Positions 14,865 through 22,808 of a stretch of DNA of 31,432 bases are shown here, in pieces. The first letter of the stretch is position 1. Each line of letters begins with the position of its first letter. Origin of the DNA: Rickettsiales bacterium UBA2645 (GTDB lineage: Bacteria; Pseudomonadota; Alphaproteobacteria; Rickettsiales; UBA1997); assembly GCA_002359655.1 (NCBI GenBank), contig DENL01000028.1:1-31432 (forward strand), in the 5' to 3' direction. The notes under the pieces are model-generated. The model was not told the origin of the DNA and did no database searches. It worked only from the letters and a program-made list of their open reading frames with translations. The translations under genes and the position numbers were made by a program.

Positions 14865-17176
14865 CTACTTCAACTCACGCTGCCGTATCAATTCTCATTG
14901 GTGCTGATCTGGGAAAGTCTTTCAGGGATTCTTTTAGTGGCGCTAGTAAGCAGCTTTCTGCACTTGGCGATGCGATTAAAAAAGTGAATGAAAAAGCCTC
15001 AGAAATTGAATCATTCAGAAAATCTTCTCGCGCCACAAAAGAAGCATCACTCGCTTACCTCGAAGCAAAGCAAAAGTTAAATCTGCTAAATGCAGAAATG
15101 GCTTCATCTGCCAACCCTTCAAAAGAGTTACAAAATAATTTTAGAAAAGCGGAAGCGGCGGCGCAGAAAGCAAAAAAAGCTTTCATGGAATCGGCTCAGT
15201 CAACCCGCGAAATGGGAAAGGCACTCGCTGCTTCCGGAACTGATTTTAAAAACTTTAATCAGCAACAGGAAGCGCTCGGCAAAACTCTGGCCACTTTAAA
15301 AAAGAGGCAGGCAGCGCTTCAAGCCAATGCCGATGCCAAATCACAAAATCTTTCCAATCGCGCCAATTATCGTGGCCAGATGGCGGATGCTGTTGCACTT
15401 GGCGGATCGCTTTACGCCGCAATAAAACCTGCGGTGGATTTTGAATTTGCGATGGCGCAAGTCGGAGCAGTAACTGAAGAAGCAGCAAATTCAGAAGGCT
15501 TCAGAAAGCTGACAGAAAAAGCCAGAGAGCTTGGCCGAACCACACAATACACTTCGGCTCAAGCAGCTAAAGCAATGCAGTTTCTTGGCATGGCCGGCTT
15601 TAACACTAACCAAATTCTTGCAGCAACTCCAGCGATTTTAAATCTCGCAATTGCTGACAATATGGAGCTTGGTGAATCTGCAGAAATTGTCTCAAGCATT
15701 CTAAACGGATTTGCGATGAAAGCAGATCGCGCAGGTGAAGCTGCGGATGTTTTGGCACAAGCAGCAATTGCCACCAACACTAATGTTAAAATGCTTGGTG
15801 AAACCATGAAATTCGTTGCGCCTGCCGCCGCTGCGGTTGGCGGAACTTTGCAAGAAACAACAGCGCTCGCAGGTGTTTTGAGTAATGCCGGCATTCAATC
15901 AACTATGGCTGGAACGATGATGCGCTCTGCTTATCTTCGTCTTGCCGCACCGGCAAGAGCCGGCGCAAAGGCACTCGGCAAAATGCGTGATGAAATGAAA
16001 ATCTCCGCAGAAGAAATGCCTGACGTTGCCAAGGAAGCTTTGCTTGCTCAGACAAGATTGAAAGGTCTTGGAGTGAAGGTTTTTGATAAAGGTAAGATGC
16101 GTTCGATGGTTGAGATCTTGCGCGATCTACACAAAGCAACAAAGAACCTTTCTGACGATAAAAAAATATCAGTGATCAAAGATATTTTTGGCACTTATTC
16201 AACATCGGGTGCGCTGGCGATTTTCAAAGGATTTGAAACCGGAAGTGTAGATCAGGTTCTCGACAAAATTAATCATGCTGACGGAACTGCCAAAGCGATG
16301 GCAGATCGTTTGCAAAATACCACAATCGGTTCATTCAGAGAATTTGAATCATCAATTGAATCAGTTGGCATTTCCATCGGCAACACGCTTCTTCCAACCC
16401 TTACAACTGTTGCAAACGGCGCGGCTACTTTTGCAAGCAAAGTGAGTGCTCTGGCAGAAAGATTTCCGGTAGTTACAAAATATATCGGCTTAACAATTTC
16501 TGCATTGATCGGATTCAAAGTTGCGTCGATTGCGCTTGGCTATGCTTTCACTTTTTTGCGCGGTGGATTTTTGGCAGCACAAGGTACTCTCCTGGCTTTT
16601 AGAACTGCATTAACTTTTGCAGCAATTGCAATGCCAGCGGTAACAACCGCAATCAGAGTTATGGGTCTTGCAATGATCTCGAATCCCATCGGACTCATAA
16701 TTGCAGGAATCGCTCTTGCTGCAACTTTGCTGATCAAAAATTGGACTCCGGTTGGTGAATTTTTTAAGAATATTTTTAGCGGAATTATTGGTTGGGTGCA
16801 AACCGCTTTTGCTTGGGTTACTAAACTTCTCGCTCCATTAAAAACAGTTGCCGATACCGCTACAAATCTAGCAGGAAAAGCATGGAATTTATTCAGCGGT
16901 GATGAATCAAAAAATCCTAAACCAACCGCAAGTGTTGTCGGAAATGTTGCCAGCGATTTTGAAAAAGATTTTGGAAAAATTTCGCCGATTGAAACCAACA
17001 ATATTTCACAAGTTGGTGGAAATAATTTGCGATCACAAATTTCTATTTCTGCACCGATCACAATAAACACAGGCGGCAACATGGATGAAAAGAAAATTGC
17101 CGATCAGGTAAAAATCGCTCTCGATGAAACTTTCAGAAAATTATCCGCACGAAAACTCGCTTTGAACTACGACTAA
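14861..17176 (+). CDS. T: Tail tape measure protein
   Basis: The 771-residue protein sets tail length. Residues about 20-170 are a long charged coiled coil. A TP901-type core follows (about 190-420), with VDFEFAMAQVGAVTEEAANS, ELGRTTQYTSAQAAKAMQFL and GMAGFNTNQILAATPAILNL. Two hydrophobic stretches near 540-630 (IGLTISALIGFKVASIALGY and SNPIGLIIAGIALAATLLI) fit membrane insertion during DNA ejection. Its ATG overlaps the E' stop. At 771 codons it predicts a moderately short tail. It is the last tail gene before the oppositely oriented redox cassette, while U, X and D follow beyond it. Confidence 0.95.
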   Translation: MTTSTHAAVSILIGADLGKSFRDSFSGASKQLSALGDAIKKVNEKASEIESFRKSSRATKEASLAYLEAKQKLNLLNAEMASSANPSKELQNNFRKAEAAAQKAKKAFMESAQSTREMGKALAASGTDFKNFNQQQEALGKTLATLKKRQAALQANADAKSQNLSNRANYRGQMADAVALGGSLYAAIKPAVDFEFAMAQVGAVTEEAANSEGFRKLTEKARELGRTTQYTSAQAAKAMQFLGMAGFNTNQILAATPAILNLAIADNMELGESAEIVSSILNGFAMKADRAGEAADVLAQAAIATNTNVKMLGETMKFVAPAAAAVGGTLQETTALAGVLSNAGIQSTMAGTMMRSAYLRLAAPARAGAKALGKMRDEMKISAEEMPDVAKEALLAQTRLKGLGVKVFDKGKMRSMVEILRDLHKATKNLSDDKKISVIKDIFGTYSTSGALAIFKGFETGSVDQVLDKINHADGTAKAMADRLQNTTIGSFREFESSIESVGISIGNTLLPTLTTVANGAATFASKVSALAERFPVVTKYIGLTISALIGFKVASIALGYAFTFLRGGFLAAQGTLLAFRTALTFAAIAMPAVTTAIRVMGLAMISNPIGLIIAGIALAATLLIKNWTPVGEFFKNIFSGIIGWVQTAFAWVTKLLAPLKTVADTATNLAGKAWNLFSGDESKNPKPTASVVGNVASDFEKDFGKISPIETNNISQVGGNNLRSQISISAPITINTGGNMDEKKIADQVKIALDETFRKLSARKLALNYD

Positions 17177-17202
17177 AAAATTTACAGACTTCAAATGTAA
17201 AT
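17174..17202 (-). terminator. Weak candidate terminator at the T / redox-cassette junction
   Basis: ATTTACA (17180-17186) pairs with TGTAAAT (17196-17202) around a 9 nt loop. On the minus strand the stem is followed by a T-run complementary to 17175-17180. The stem is AT-rich, so strength is doubtful. The two converging transcripts (T on +, redox cassette on -) meet here, which makes a terminator plausible. Confidence 0.3.
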
Positions 17203-17361
17203 CTTTAGAAACCCCACCAAGTTTGAAACATAAATTGCCATTAAAATTCCCTCGGCAGCAATAAAAAGAAGTATGGTTTTATGTAGGTGTGGACGTTTCT
17301 TGGCAAGAGAAGCGATTATTAATTCAGCTAAAGGTATAAAATTAAGCAAGATAACTTCCAT
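17191..17361 (-). CDS. Small two-helix membrane protein, end of redox cassette
   Basis: This short gene encodes 56 residues and starts 20 nt downstream of the cytochrome b-like gene on the same strand. It begins MEVILLNFIPLAELIIASLA, followed by a basic stretch (KKRPHLHK) and a second hydrophobic segment (TILLFIAAEGILMAIYV). Two membrane helices separated by a positively charged cytoplasmic loop are predicted. A GA-rich sequence (GAAGAAG) precedes the ATG. It may be a small accessory subunit of the redox complex. No family is recognised. The tight spacing and clean topology argue that it is real. Confidence 0.5.
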   Translation of the reverse strand: MEVILLNFIPLAELIIASLAKKRPHLHKTILLFIAAEGILMAIYVSNLVGFLKIYI

Positions 17362-17381
17362 ATTATCATTACTTCTTCTTT

Positions 17382-17813
17382 TTATTTTTTTGAACTATGA
17401 CCAGAAAATTTTTTATGGACTATGCTATGCAACAATAAAATTGTACTGAAAAATATTCCACCGATCCAGTGAATATAACTGACATAGTTGCGAATTGCCT
17501 CATCTCCCAAATAATAAAGCAGACATCCAGTTACTACCAATATCGCTAAAAATACCGTTAGAATAATTCCTGATTTGCGCCTGTTCTTTTTAACCCGCCA
17601 ATTAAAAGAAATGTGGGTTGAGATTAGCATGCCAAAGACAATCAATAAACCGTAGGCAGCGGCGCCGTGTAGTCGCAAAGACCATACGTTTAAGAAACGT
17701 AGCTCTGAATCGTAATCGATAAAAAAATTTAAGATCAGCCAAACAACACCGCTAAGAAACAAAATTAAGGTTGTCAGATAAAGGAATATTCTCTGAATAG
17801 AAGTTAGTCTCAT
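17382..17813 (-). CDS. Four-helix cytochrome b-like membrane protein
   Basis: The 143-residue protein has four hydrophobic helices (about 8-30, 50-67, 82-101, 114-132). His residues sit in or near them in two spaced pairs: H49 with H67, and H115 with H129. This pattern is expected for ligands of two b-type hemes, as in DUF4405/cytochrome b561-like proteins. It probably carries electrons across the inner membrane to the flavinylated periplasmic protein encoded upstream. The start overlaps the ApbE stop by 4 nt (ATGA type), so the two are co-translated. The heme assignment is inference from His spacing. Confidence 0.65.
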   Translation of the reverse strand: MRLTSIQRIFLYLTTLILFLSGVVWLILNFFIDYDSELRFLNVWSLRLHGAAAYGLLIVFGMLISTHISFNWRVKKNRRKSGIILTVFLAILVVTGCLLYYLGDEAIRNYVSYIHWIGGIFFSTILLLHSIVHKKFSGHSSKK

Positions 17814-18616
17814 TGGTTAATAAATGTAATATGATTTTGCTCTGAGACTAGCATAGCTGTGGCGTCGAACTGTGATAAAATTTCAGATGATTGATCTTTT
17901 TTAATGGCAACAATTTTGGTCAAAGCATCAGCAATGGCACATTTTTTGGCGGCGACAGAAATGCTTTCGTCTTTGTATTCTAAAGCTCCAAGGCGCGGCT
18001 GAAAAATTGGATAAATTCTTTTATCACCAACTTTCTGACATGAAAAATAGCCAGCACTAGTGGCAAGAGCTGAATTGGAAATTTTGGTTTCACAAATTAT
18101 TTCACCAAGTTTTCTTGGATTTCTGATGCCGATTTTTTGAGTTGATTTGCCAACTCTTAAATCACCACCAGCATTTACAATGTAATCGGTGATGTTGTTA
18201 TTTTCTAAAACTTGTGCTGCACAATCAACTGCGTAACCTTTGGCAATTCCACCAAGATCAAGTTGTAATTCTTTCTTAAATTTTACGCTTGAATTTCCTG
18301 ACAACTCAACATCAGCGAAAGTGGAATTGCCATTGCTGCGATGCAGCGAAACATCAAATAATCCGTTACTGACTTCAAAAAGATTTTTAGCCAAAGAAAG
18401 AACTTCTAAGAGTCGTGGATCAACAGGAATAAAGGCGTGATGCGCTTCTCGATTTAATAGTGATAGCTGACTTTTTTCGTCAAAGAAACTCATCAAATCG
18501 TGAATTTCTTTTACTTCATCAAAAGCCTCTTCAATCACCTGATAAGCAAAAGAATTTTCGGAAAAGATTTTTATCTCGACAAATGTTCCAAGTAAAGGCT
18601 GGCAACGCTGAATCAT
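17810..18616 (-). CDS. apbE: ApbE-type FAD:protein FMN transferase
   Basis: The 268-residue protein has the ApbE motif set: PLLGTFVEI at the N-terminus, LDLGGIAKGYAVD (about 119-131), NAGGDLRVG (about 148-156) and ADALTKI near the C-terminus. ApbE transfers FMN from FAD onto a Thr of target proteins. The target is almost certainly the FMN-binding protein encoded just upstream, whose stop overlaps this start by 4 nt. The protein begins directly at its catalytic fold with no signal peptide or lipobox. The frame is closed by a TAG 30 nt upstream with no start codon in between. Most ApbE proteins are exported, so this is unusual. Confidence 0.9.
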   Translation of the reverse strand: MIQRCQPLLGTFVEIKIFSENSFAYQVIEEAFDEVKEIHDLMSFFDEKSQLSLLNREAHHAFIPVDPRLLEVLSLAKNLFEVSNGLFDVSLHRSNGNSTFADVELSGNSSVKFKKELQLDLGGIAKGYAVDCAAQVLENNNITDYIVNAGGDLRVGKSTQKIGIRNPRKLGEIICETKISNSALATSAGYFSCQKVGDKRIYPIFQPRLGALEYKDESISVAAKKCAIADALTKIVAIKKDQSSEILSQFDATAMLVSEQNHITFINQ

Positions 18617-19149
18617 TTTCTTAAGAGATTGTATGTTACAAGAACTCTTCTTACGCCATCCGTGATGTGCTTACATGAAAGCGTAGCACCAGAGATGTTT
18701 TTAATATCATGCTCAAGTCGCAAATCGGAGCTAATTGTTTTGCCAACAAATTGCTTGCGCCAAGATTCATCACGAACTTCATAGCCATAAGATTCGTTGT
18801 AATTCATAACTTCGATTTGTTTTACCGAGCCGTCTTTATTGATGCCGATTGCGTAAGTAATGTACTCGTGTTTGCCCAAAACTTCATCGATAATAAATTT
18901 TGCACCACCTTCAACATCCCAAATTTGTAACTCTTTGTGGCGGACATCCATTCCGGATTTAGCCTTGATTTCTTTGGTTTGATCATCGGTGAGCGTAACA
19001 AAATTTTTGGTCATTTTCGCCTTGCCAAAAATTGCTTGCTGGGCTTGTTGTTCATTTAAATAAACAATAGCATAAGCACTTTGCGACATTATTACCGTTG
19101 GCGCTACTGCTAAAATTGGAACTAAAGTCCATTTAATTTGTGAAGACAT
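18613..19149 (-). CDS. Exported FMN-binding protein with flavinylation motif
   Basis: The 178-residue protein has a signal peptide (h-region ILAVAPTVIM, likely cleavage after AYA27). It also has a C-terminal FMN-binding domain with the flavinylation motif SGATLSCKHITDGVRR (153-168). By comparison with NqrC/RnfG the modified residue is Thr156. It would act in the periplasm as a covalently flavinylated electron carrier. The ApbE needed to attach the FMN is the next gene, overlapping by 4 nt. A central region (YITYAIGINKDGSVKQIEVM) is the common FMN-bind scaffold. Function is confident, but the electron acceptor is unknown. Confidence 0.88.
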   Translation of the reverse strand: MSSQIKWTLVPILAVAPTVIMSQSAYAIVYLNEQQAQQAIFGKAKMTKNFVTLTDDQTKEIKAKSGMDVRHKELQIWDVEGGAKFIIDEVLGKHEYITYAIGINKDGSVKQIEVMNYNESYGYEVRDESWRKQFVGKTISSDLRLEHDIKNISGATLSCKHITDGVRRVLVTYNLLRK

Positions 19150-19169
19150 ATTTTGAAAAAAATTAAATT

Positions 19170-20099
19170 TTAAAAAGGATAACCAAGGATTAAGCGAATA
19201 CCATCAACTCTAGTATGTTCATCACCATAAACTTTACCATGATAAGTCTCGGCTTTTTGTTCGCCAAAAGCATTAGCACCGATTTGGTATCTAAATCCTA
19301 ATGTAGCGAAAAATTTTCTTCCGCCATAATGCAATACCGGACCTAAAAAATGAGCAGTATGTTCCTGAGTTGCGCGACTCATTCTCCAAGTGCCGCCAAA
19401 TTCATTGTGGTTACGATATTCAACACCAAAGAACCAATTAGGAATAAAGCGATATGAAACACCTGCACTGAAATCAAGCATTGCCGCCTTTTCCCAATGT
19501 GGATCTTGATAATCATCATCTCCAGGTTGAGTACCAAACATAGAACTCGTTTTTTCTTGTTCGTAAGAAATGGTGATATTCGCCGCTGTGATCAACTGAT
19601 CATCGAGAAAGTTTTTGTGTAAAATAACTTTACCCTCAAGTTCACGTTCACGCGGACCAAGTGTTGGCTCAAAATAAAAGGCCAAACCAATAGGATCTGT
19701 GTATGGACTTAACACTCTTTTGATTAACTCAATTGAAAACGAGTCGTAGCGTGAAGCATGAAAAGAATTATCCGGATTATGATTAGCTGGAATATCTATG
19801 CCTTCAGTTGTGCCGGCAACGCTATTCTTTTTAGCATTGATGAAGCTGTAGTTAATATATAAGGCAGCTTGGAAAGAATCGGTCACGCCGTGCTCTATCT
19901 CTGACTGCATTTTTACATTATTATAACTGCCATGAGCTTGACCGTAACGATCATCAATCTTTTGCTCAAACTGAGTTGTCCCTTTTGGGTTAAGATCGGT
20001 GGTGTAGATGTAACCAAAAACTGGTTCATCTGCTCTTGCGGAATGTGATGCAGCACATAAGACCATCGCAATCGCAAAAAAGCGCTGTTTGTATTTCAT
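19170..20099 (-). CDS. Outer-membrane β-barrel protein, DUF6662-like
   Basis: The 309-residue protein has a signal peptide (about 1-23, ending ASHSARA) and then alternating aromatic β-strands. It ends with Tyr-Pro-Phe, a C-terminal Phe typical of outer-membrane barrels. Motifs such as VFGYIYTTDLNPKGTTQFEQ and ISYEQEKTSS resemble the DUF6662 family that accompanies ApbE and FMN-binding genes. It is the first gene of the cassette, downstream of a Fur box. It could bind or pass a metal complex or electron acceptor at the cell surface. The specific substrate cannot be read from sequence. Confidence 0.75.
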   Translation of the reverse strand: MKYKQRFFAIAMVLCAASHSARADEPVFGYIYTTDLNPKGTTQFEQKIDDRYGQAHGSYNNVKMQSEIEHGVTDSFQAALYINYSFINAKKNSVAGTTEGIDIPANHNPDNSFHASRYDSFSIELIKRVLSPYTDPIGLAFYFEPTLGPRERELEGKVILHKNFLDDQLITAANITISYEQEKTSSMFGTQPGDDDYQDPHWEKAAMLDFSAGVSYRFIPNWFFGVEYRNHNEFGGTWRMSRATQEHTAHFLGPVLHYGGRKFFATLGFRYQIGANAFGEQKAETYHGKVYGDEHTRVDGIRLILGYPF

Positions 20100-20134
20100 T
20101 GATTGGATGAAAATTAATTAATTTATGATCCTCT

Positions 20135-20153
20135 AATAATGATAATCACTATC
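20135..20153 (-). promoter_or_regulatory. Fur box upstream of redox cassette
   Basis: AATAATGATAATCACTATC matches the 19-base Fur consensus GATAATGATAATCATTATC at 17 of 19 positions. It lies 36 nt upstream of the outer-membrane protein ATG, in the divergent gap before tail gene U. Repression by iron-loaded Fur is therefore predicted for the whole minus-strand cassette. A weaker resemblance (12 of 19) lies at 20171-20189. Confidence 0.8.
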
Positions 20154-20195
20154 ATAGATTAATAATCAAGATATTTGATAATATTTATCATCTAT

Positions 20196-20687
20196 ATGTT
20201 TGACTCTTTCAAAAATATCGGCGGCAAGCTGAACTTAAACAGCGTGCTCGGAATCAATATGATGATGATTCTTGGCGTTTATCGTTTTGCGATTAGCTCC
20301 GCCGCTTTTCAAACTCTAAAGAGACAAAGCGAATATCGCTGGCAGGAAATTAATCGCATGGGTGCAAATCCTGCTTTGCAATTCACCGGATTCGGCGTGG
20401 AAACAATTGATCTTGAAGGGGTGATTTATCCGCATTTCAAGGGTGGTTTAAGGCAAGTTACTTTGATGCGCGCCGAGGCAGGAGTTGGAAAACCTTTGAT
20501 GCTAATTTCCGGAAATGGCAACGCTTTCGGTAGATGGTGCATTGTTAAAATTTCTGAAAATCAAAGCGTGTTTATGAAAGACGGCGCACCACTAAAAATT
20601 GAATTTTCGATCAGCCTTAAGCGCTATGGCGAAGATGCCAAACCAGGTGTTAAGGGGATAATTCAAAACATTACTCAAGCCTTATGA
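20196..20687 (+). CDS. U: Tail protein U
   Basis: The 163-residue product is P2 gpU-like, a tail-completion protein. It contains MMMILGVYRFAISSAAFQTL, YRWQEINRMGANPALQFTG and IDLEGVIYPHFKGGLRQV. Three start choices exist: 20175, 20196 and 20259. The domain proper begins at MMMILGVYRF (20259, preceded by CGGA), but codons between 20196 and 20259 look coding (GC-rich third positions), so I use 20196. The gene restarts the tail operon after the cassette, and its stop overlaps gene X by 4 nt. Confidence 0.85.
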   Translation: MFDSFKNIGGKLNLNSVLGINMMMILGVYRFAISSAAFQTLKRQSEYRWQEINRMGANPALQFTGFGVETIDLEGVIYPHFKGGLRQVTLMRAEAGVGKPLMLISGNGNAFGRWCIVKISENQSVFMKDGAPLKIEFSISLKRYGEDAKPGVKGIIQNITQAL

Positions 20688-20890
20688 TCACATACACCAC
20701 AAAAGATGGTGATGTGCTGGATTCGATCTGCTGGAAATATTACGGAAGCACAAGCGGCACTGTAGAAAAAGTTTTAGAAGCCAACCGTCACCTTGCAAAT
20801 TTGCCGGCCATTTTTGCTGCCGGAGTAAAAATTATTTTACCCGATTTAACTCCTGAAGAAGATTCTGAAAGTGTAAAACTTTGGTCATGA
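20684..20890 (+). CDS. X: Tail protein X (LysM-like)
   Basis: The 68-residue protein is P2 gpX-like. It consists of a single LysM-type fold with YTTKDGDVLDSICWKYYG at the N-terminus and ANLPAIFAAGVKIILPDL toward the end. It is thought to contact the baseplate hub or peptidoglycan. It is coupled on both sides: it starts 4 nt inside U and its TGA overlaps the D start. The U-X-D order differs from P2, where X lies far upstream, but is common in phages of other proteobacteria. Confidence 0.9.
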   Translation: MITYTTKDGDVLDSICWKYYGSTSGTVEKVLEANRHLANLPAIFAAGVKIILPDLTPEEDSESVKLWS

Positions 20891-21882
20891 AACCGGCTTT
20901 TAAAATCACTGCTGATAAAAAAGATATCACTGCGTTAATTGCTGAAAGACTGATCTCGATAAACATCACTGACGAAACAGGACTTGTTTCCGACACCTGT
21001 GAAATCCTGCTCGATAATCGTGACGAAAAATTGGAGATTCCACCGCGCGGTGCAGTGATTGAAATCTCGCTTGGTTATGAAGACAAACCACTAACCAAGA
21101 TGGGAAGTTACATTGTGGATGATGTGGAAGTTTCTTCTCCGCCTTCACAAATGCGAATCACCGGCAAAGCAAGCAATACGCTCGACAAAAATCTCAGCAA
21201 AAAAATTAAAGCGCCGAAAAGTAAATCATGGCACGGCTACACTCTGGTTGGCATCATCACTGCAATCGCCAATAACAACGGCTTCAAAGCCGCAATAGAT
21301 GAATATTTTAAGCAGATTTACATCTCTCATTTAGATCAAACCGATGAGAGTGATATCTCGTTTCTTAACAGCCTGGCTCAAAGTTATGGCGCTTTTACGA
21401 AACTCTCTCTTGGCAGATTATTATTCTTCCGGAGAGGAACGAGCATTTCAGAAAGCGGTAAAGAATTACCAACGGTCAAACTTTCTTCCAAAGAAATTTC
21501 TGACTGGAAATTGCGCGTTTCCGACATGGAAAAATTCGGCAAGGTAATTGCCAAATGGCACAATTTCGTCACCGGAAAAGAAGAAGATATTTTTGCTGGC
21601 CAAGGCGATCCGCCTTACACCATGCGATATAAATTCGTCAGCGCTGACAGAGCTTTAGAAGCTGCAAAAGCCAAGCTCGCTGAGTTTAAGCGTGGCGCAG
21701 AAAACCTAAATTTTTCTACTTCCGGAAATCCAAAACTCAGCGCTGAAAACAAGATCATCATCACCGACATCAAATATCTAAAGAACAAAAATTGGATCAT
21801 CACAAGCGTTAATCACTCCCTGAGTGACCAAGGCTTTGTTACGTCCGTCACTGCAATAATTAAACTGTCCGATGTGGAGTAA
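20887..21882 (+). CDS. D: Tail/baseplate hub protein D (late control gene D family)
   Basis: The 331-residue protein is gpD-like, forming the baseplate hub beneath the spike. It shows AERLISINITDETGLVSDTC, then EIPPRGAVIEISLGYED, a conserved region VDDVEVSSPPSQMRITGKAS (about 78-97) and a C-terminal WIITSVNHSLSDQGFVTSV. I used ATG 20887 (overlapping the X stop, ATGA) instead of TTG 20881. The 3' end overlaps the following membrane-protein gene by 11 nt. Confidence 0.92.
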   Translation: MKPAFKITADKKDITALIAERLISINITDETGLVSDTCEILLDNRDEKLEIPPRGAVIEISLGYEDKPLTKMGSYIVDDVEVSSPPSQMRITGKASNTLDKNLSKKIKAPKSKSWHGYTLVGIITAIANNNGFKAAIDEYFKQIYISHLDQTDESDISFLNSLAQSYGAFTKLSLGRLLFFRRGTSISESGKELPTVKLSSKEISDWKLRVSDMEKFGKVIAKWHNFVTGKEEDIFAGQGDPPYTMRYKFVSADRALEAAKAKLAEFKRGAENLNFSTSGNPKLSAENKIIITDIKYLKNKNWIITSVNHSLSDQGFVTSVTAIIKLSDVE

Positions 21883-22168
21883 AATTAAAAAATCAGACGA
21901 AGGAGATTTTATCCTAACCAAATGCGAGCTTGAGCAGCTCTTGGAGCAAGCTTCAAAAAACGGCGCGAAAATGGCTCTGACTGAACTGGGCCTGAACGAT
22001 GAAAAAGCCGGAATGGATATCAGGGATTTGCGCGAATTGTTAAAGGCCTTCCGCATCGCAAAGAAGGATGCTTTCAGGATTTCCGTCAAATGGATTGTAG
22101 TCGGAATTATGACTCTGATTACAGCCGGATTTATCTCTCTTTTAGGCGATCATATTAGCCTCAAATAA
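21872..22168 (+). CDS. Small membrane protein of lysis region (DUF6127-like)
   Basis: The 98-residue protein has a helical, acidic N-terminal half with a DIRDLRELLKAFRIAKKDAF segment (about 49-68) and one C-terminal membrane helix (about 73-95, WIVVGIMTLITAGFISLLG). Proteins with this 'RDLRELLxAxRxAK…TM' pattern occur just before the endolysin in many P2-like prophages. It overlaps D by 11 nt. It might be a holin or holin partner. The exact role is not known to me. Confidence 0.65.
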   Translation: MWSKIKKSDEGDFILTKCELEQLLEQASKNGAKMALTELGLNDEKAGMDIRDLRELLKAFRIAKKDAFRISVKWIVVGIMTLITAGFISLLGDHISLK

Positions 22169-22177
22169 ACAAAATTT

Positions 22178-22570
22178 ATGCCACAATTCGGAAGAACATC
22201 TCTGGAAAAATTATCAACTTGCCATCCCGATTTGCAGAAACTTTTCAAGGAAGTGATCAAACATTATGATTGCACAATCCTTGAGGGACATAGGTCAGAT
22301 GAAGATCAGCTCAAAGCCTTTAACACCGGAAAATCAAAAATAAAATCCGGCGGAAAACATAATCATTCACCATCGCTTGCTGTTGATGTCGCTCCATGGC
22401 CAGTTGACTGGAATGACAAAAACAGATTTTACCATTTCGCCGGACGCGTTGCTGGTATTGCTCAGATGATGAATATTAAAATCAGATGGGGCGGCGACTG
22501 GAATGATAACAACGATTTAAAGGATCAGACATTTTTTGACTTACCACATTTTGAACTCAGCGATGAATAA
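22178..22570 (+). CDS. Endolysin, M15-family L-alanyl-D-glutamate peptidase
   Basis: The 130-residue protein is an M15 peptidase that cleaves the peptide cross-links of peptidoglycan at lysis. Zinc ligands are visible as H63 and D70 in HNHSPSLAVDVAPW and H124 in LPHFEL. GHRSDEDQLKAFNTGKSK (about 37-54) is the substrate-loop region. It is short and lacks a signal peptide, so it needs a holin. The 3' end overlaps the holin-like gene by 8 nt. Confidence 0.92.
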   Translation: MPQFGRTSLEKLSTCHPDLQKLFKEVIKHYDCTILEGHRSDEDQLKAFNTGKSKIKSGGKHNHSPSLAVDVAPWPVDWNDKNRFYHFAGRVAGIAQMMNIKIRWGGDWNDNNDLKDQTFFDLPHFELSDE

Positions 22571-22808
22571 AAATCCCTGCAAATTTTTAGAAGATTTTAA
22601 CGGTAATAAATCATCAAAAAGATTAGCCGGAGCTTTTTGTTTAGTAACCGGTTCTTTGATGAAACTGATTTTGTTTCTCTACGGATTACGCCATATCACG
22701 GCAACACCTTTTGACAAGCTAGATAGCTCTGCGGACAGCATGATCTATATTGGCGCGGCTTTAATTGGCTCAGGTTTACTTGAACTTTTAAGACGAGGCA
22801 AAAAATGA
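22563..22808 (+). CDS. Putative holin
   Basis: The 81-residue protein has two membrane helices (about 20-42, AGAFCLVTGSLMKLILFLYG, and about 60-77, MIYIGAALIGSGLLELL) and a basic C-terminus. This is holin-like topology. I chose the ATG at 22563 that overlaps the endolysin stop. An upstream in-frame ATG would extend into the endolysin. It overlaps the next gene by 4 nt. Placement between endolysin and spanins supports the lysis role, though no conserved holin motif is visible. Confidence 0.6.
   Translation: MNKNPCKFLEDFNGNKSSKRLAGAFCLVTGSLMKLILFLYGLRHITATPFDKLDSSADSMIYIGAALIGSGLLELLRRGKK

Noticed and set aside
16540..17082. 180-codon antisense frame inside the tape measure gene
   Set aside because: The tape measure frame carries clear family motifs through the same bases, and the antisense product has no recognisable domain.
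20171..20189. Second Fur box near tail gene U
   Set aside because: Only about 12 of 19 consensus positions match and the region is very AT-rich, so I do not annotate it as a site.
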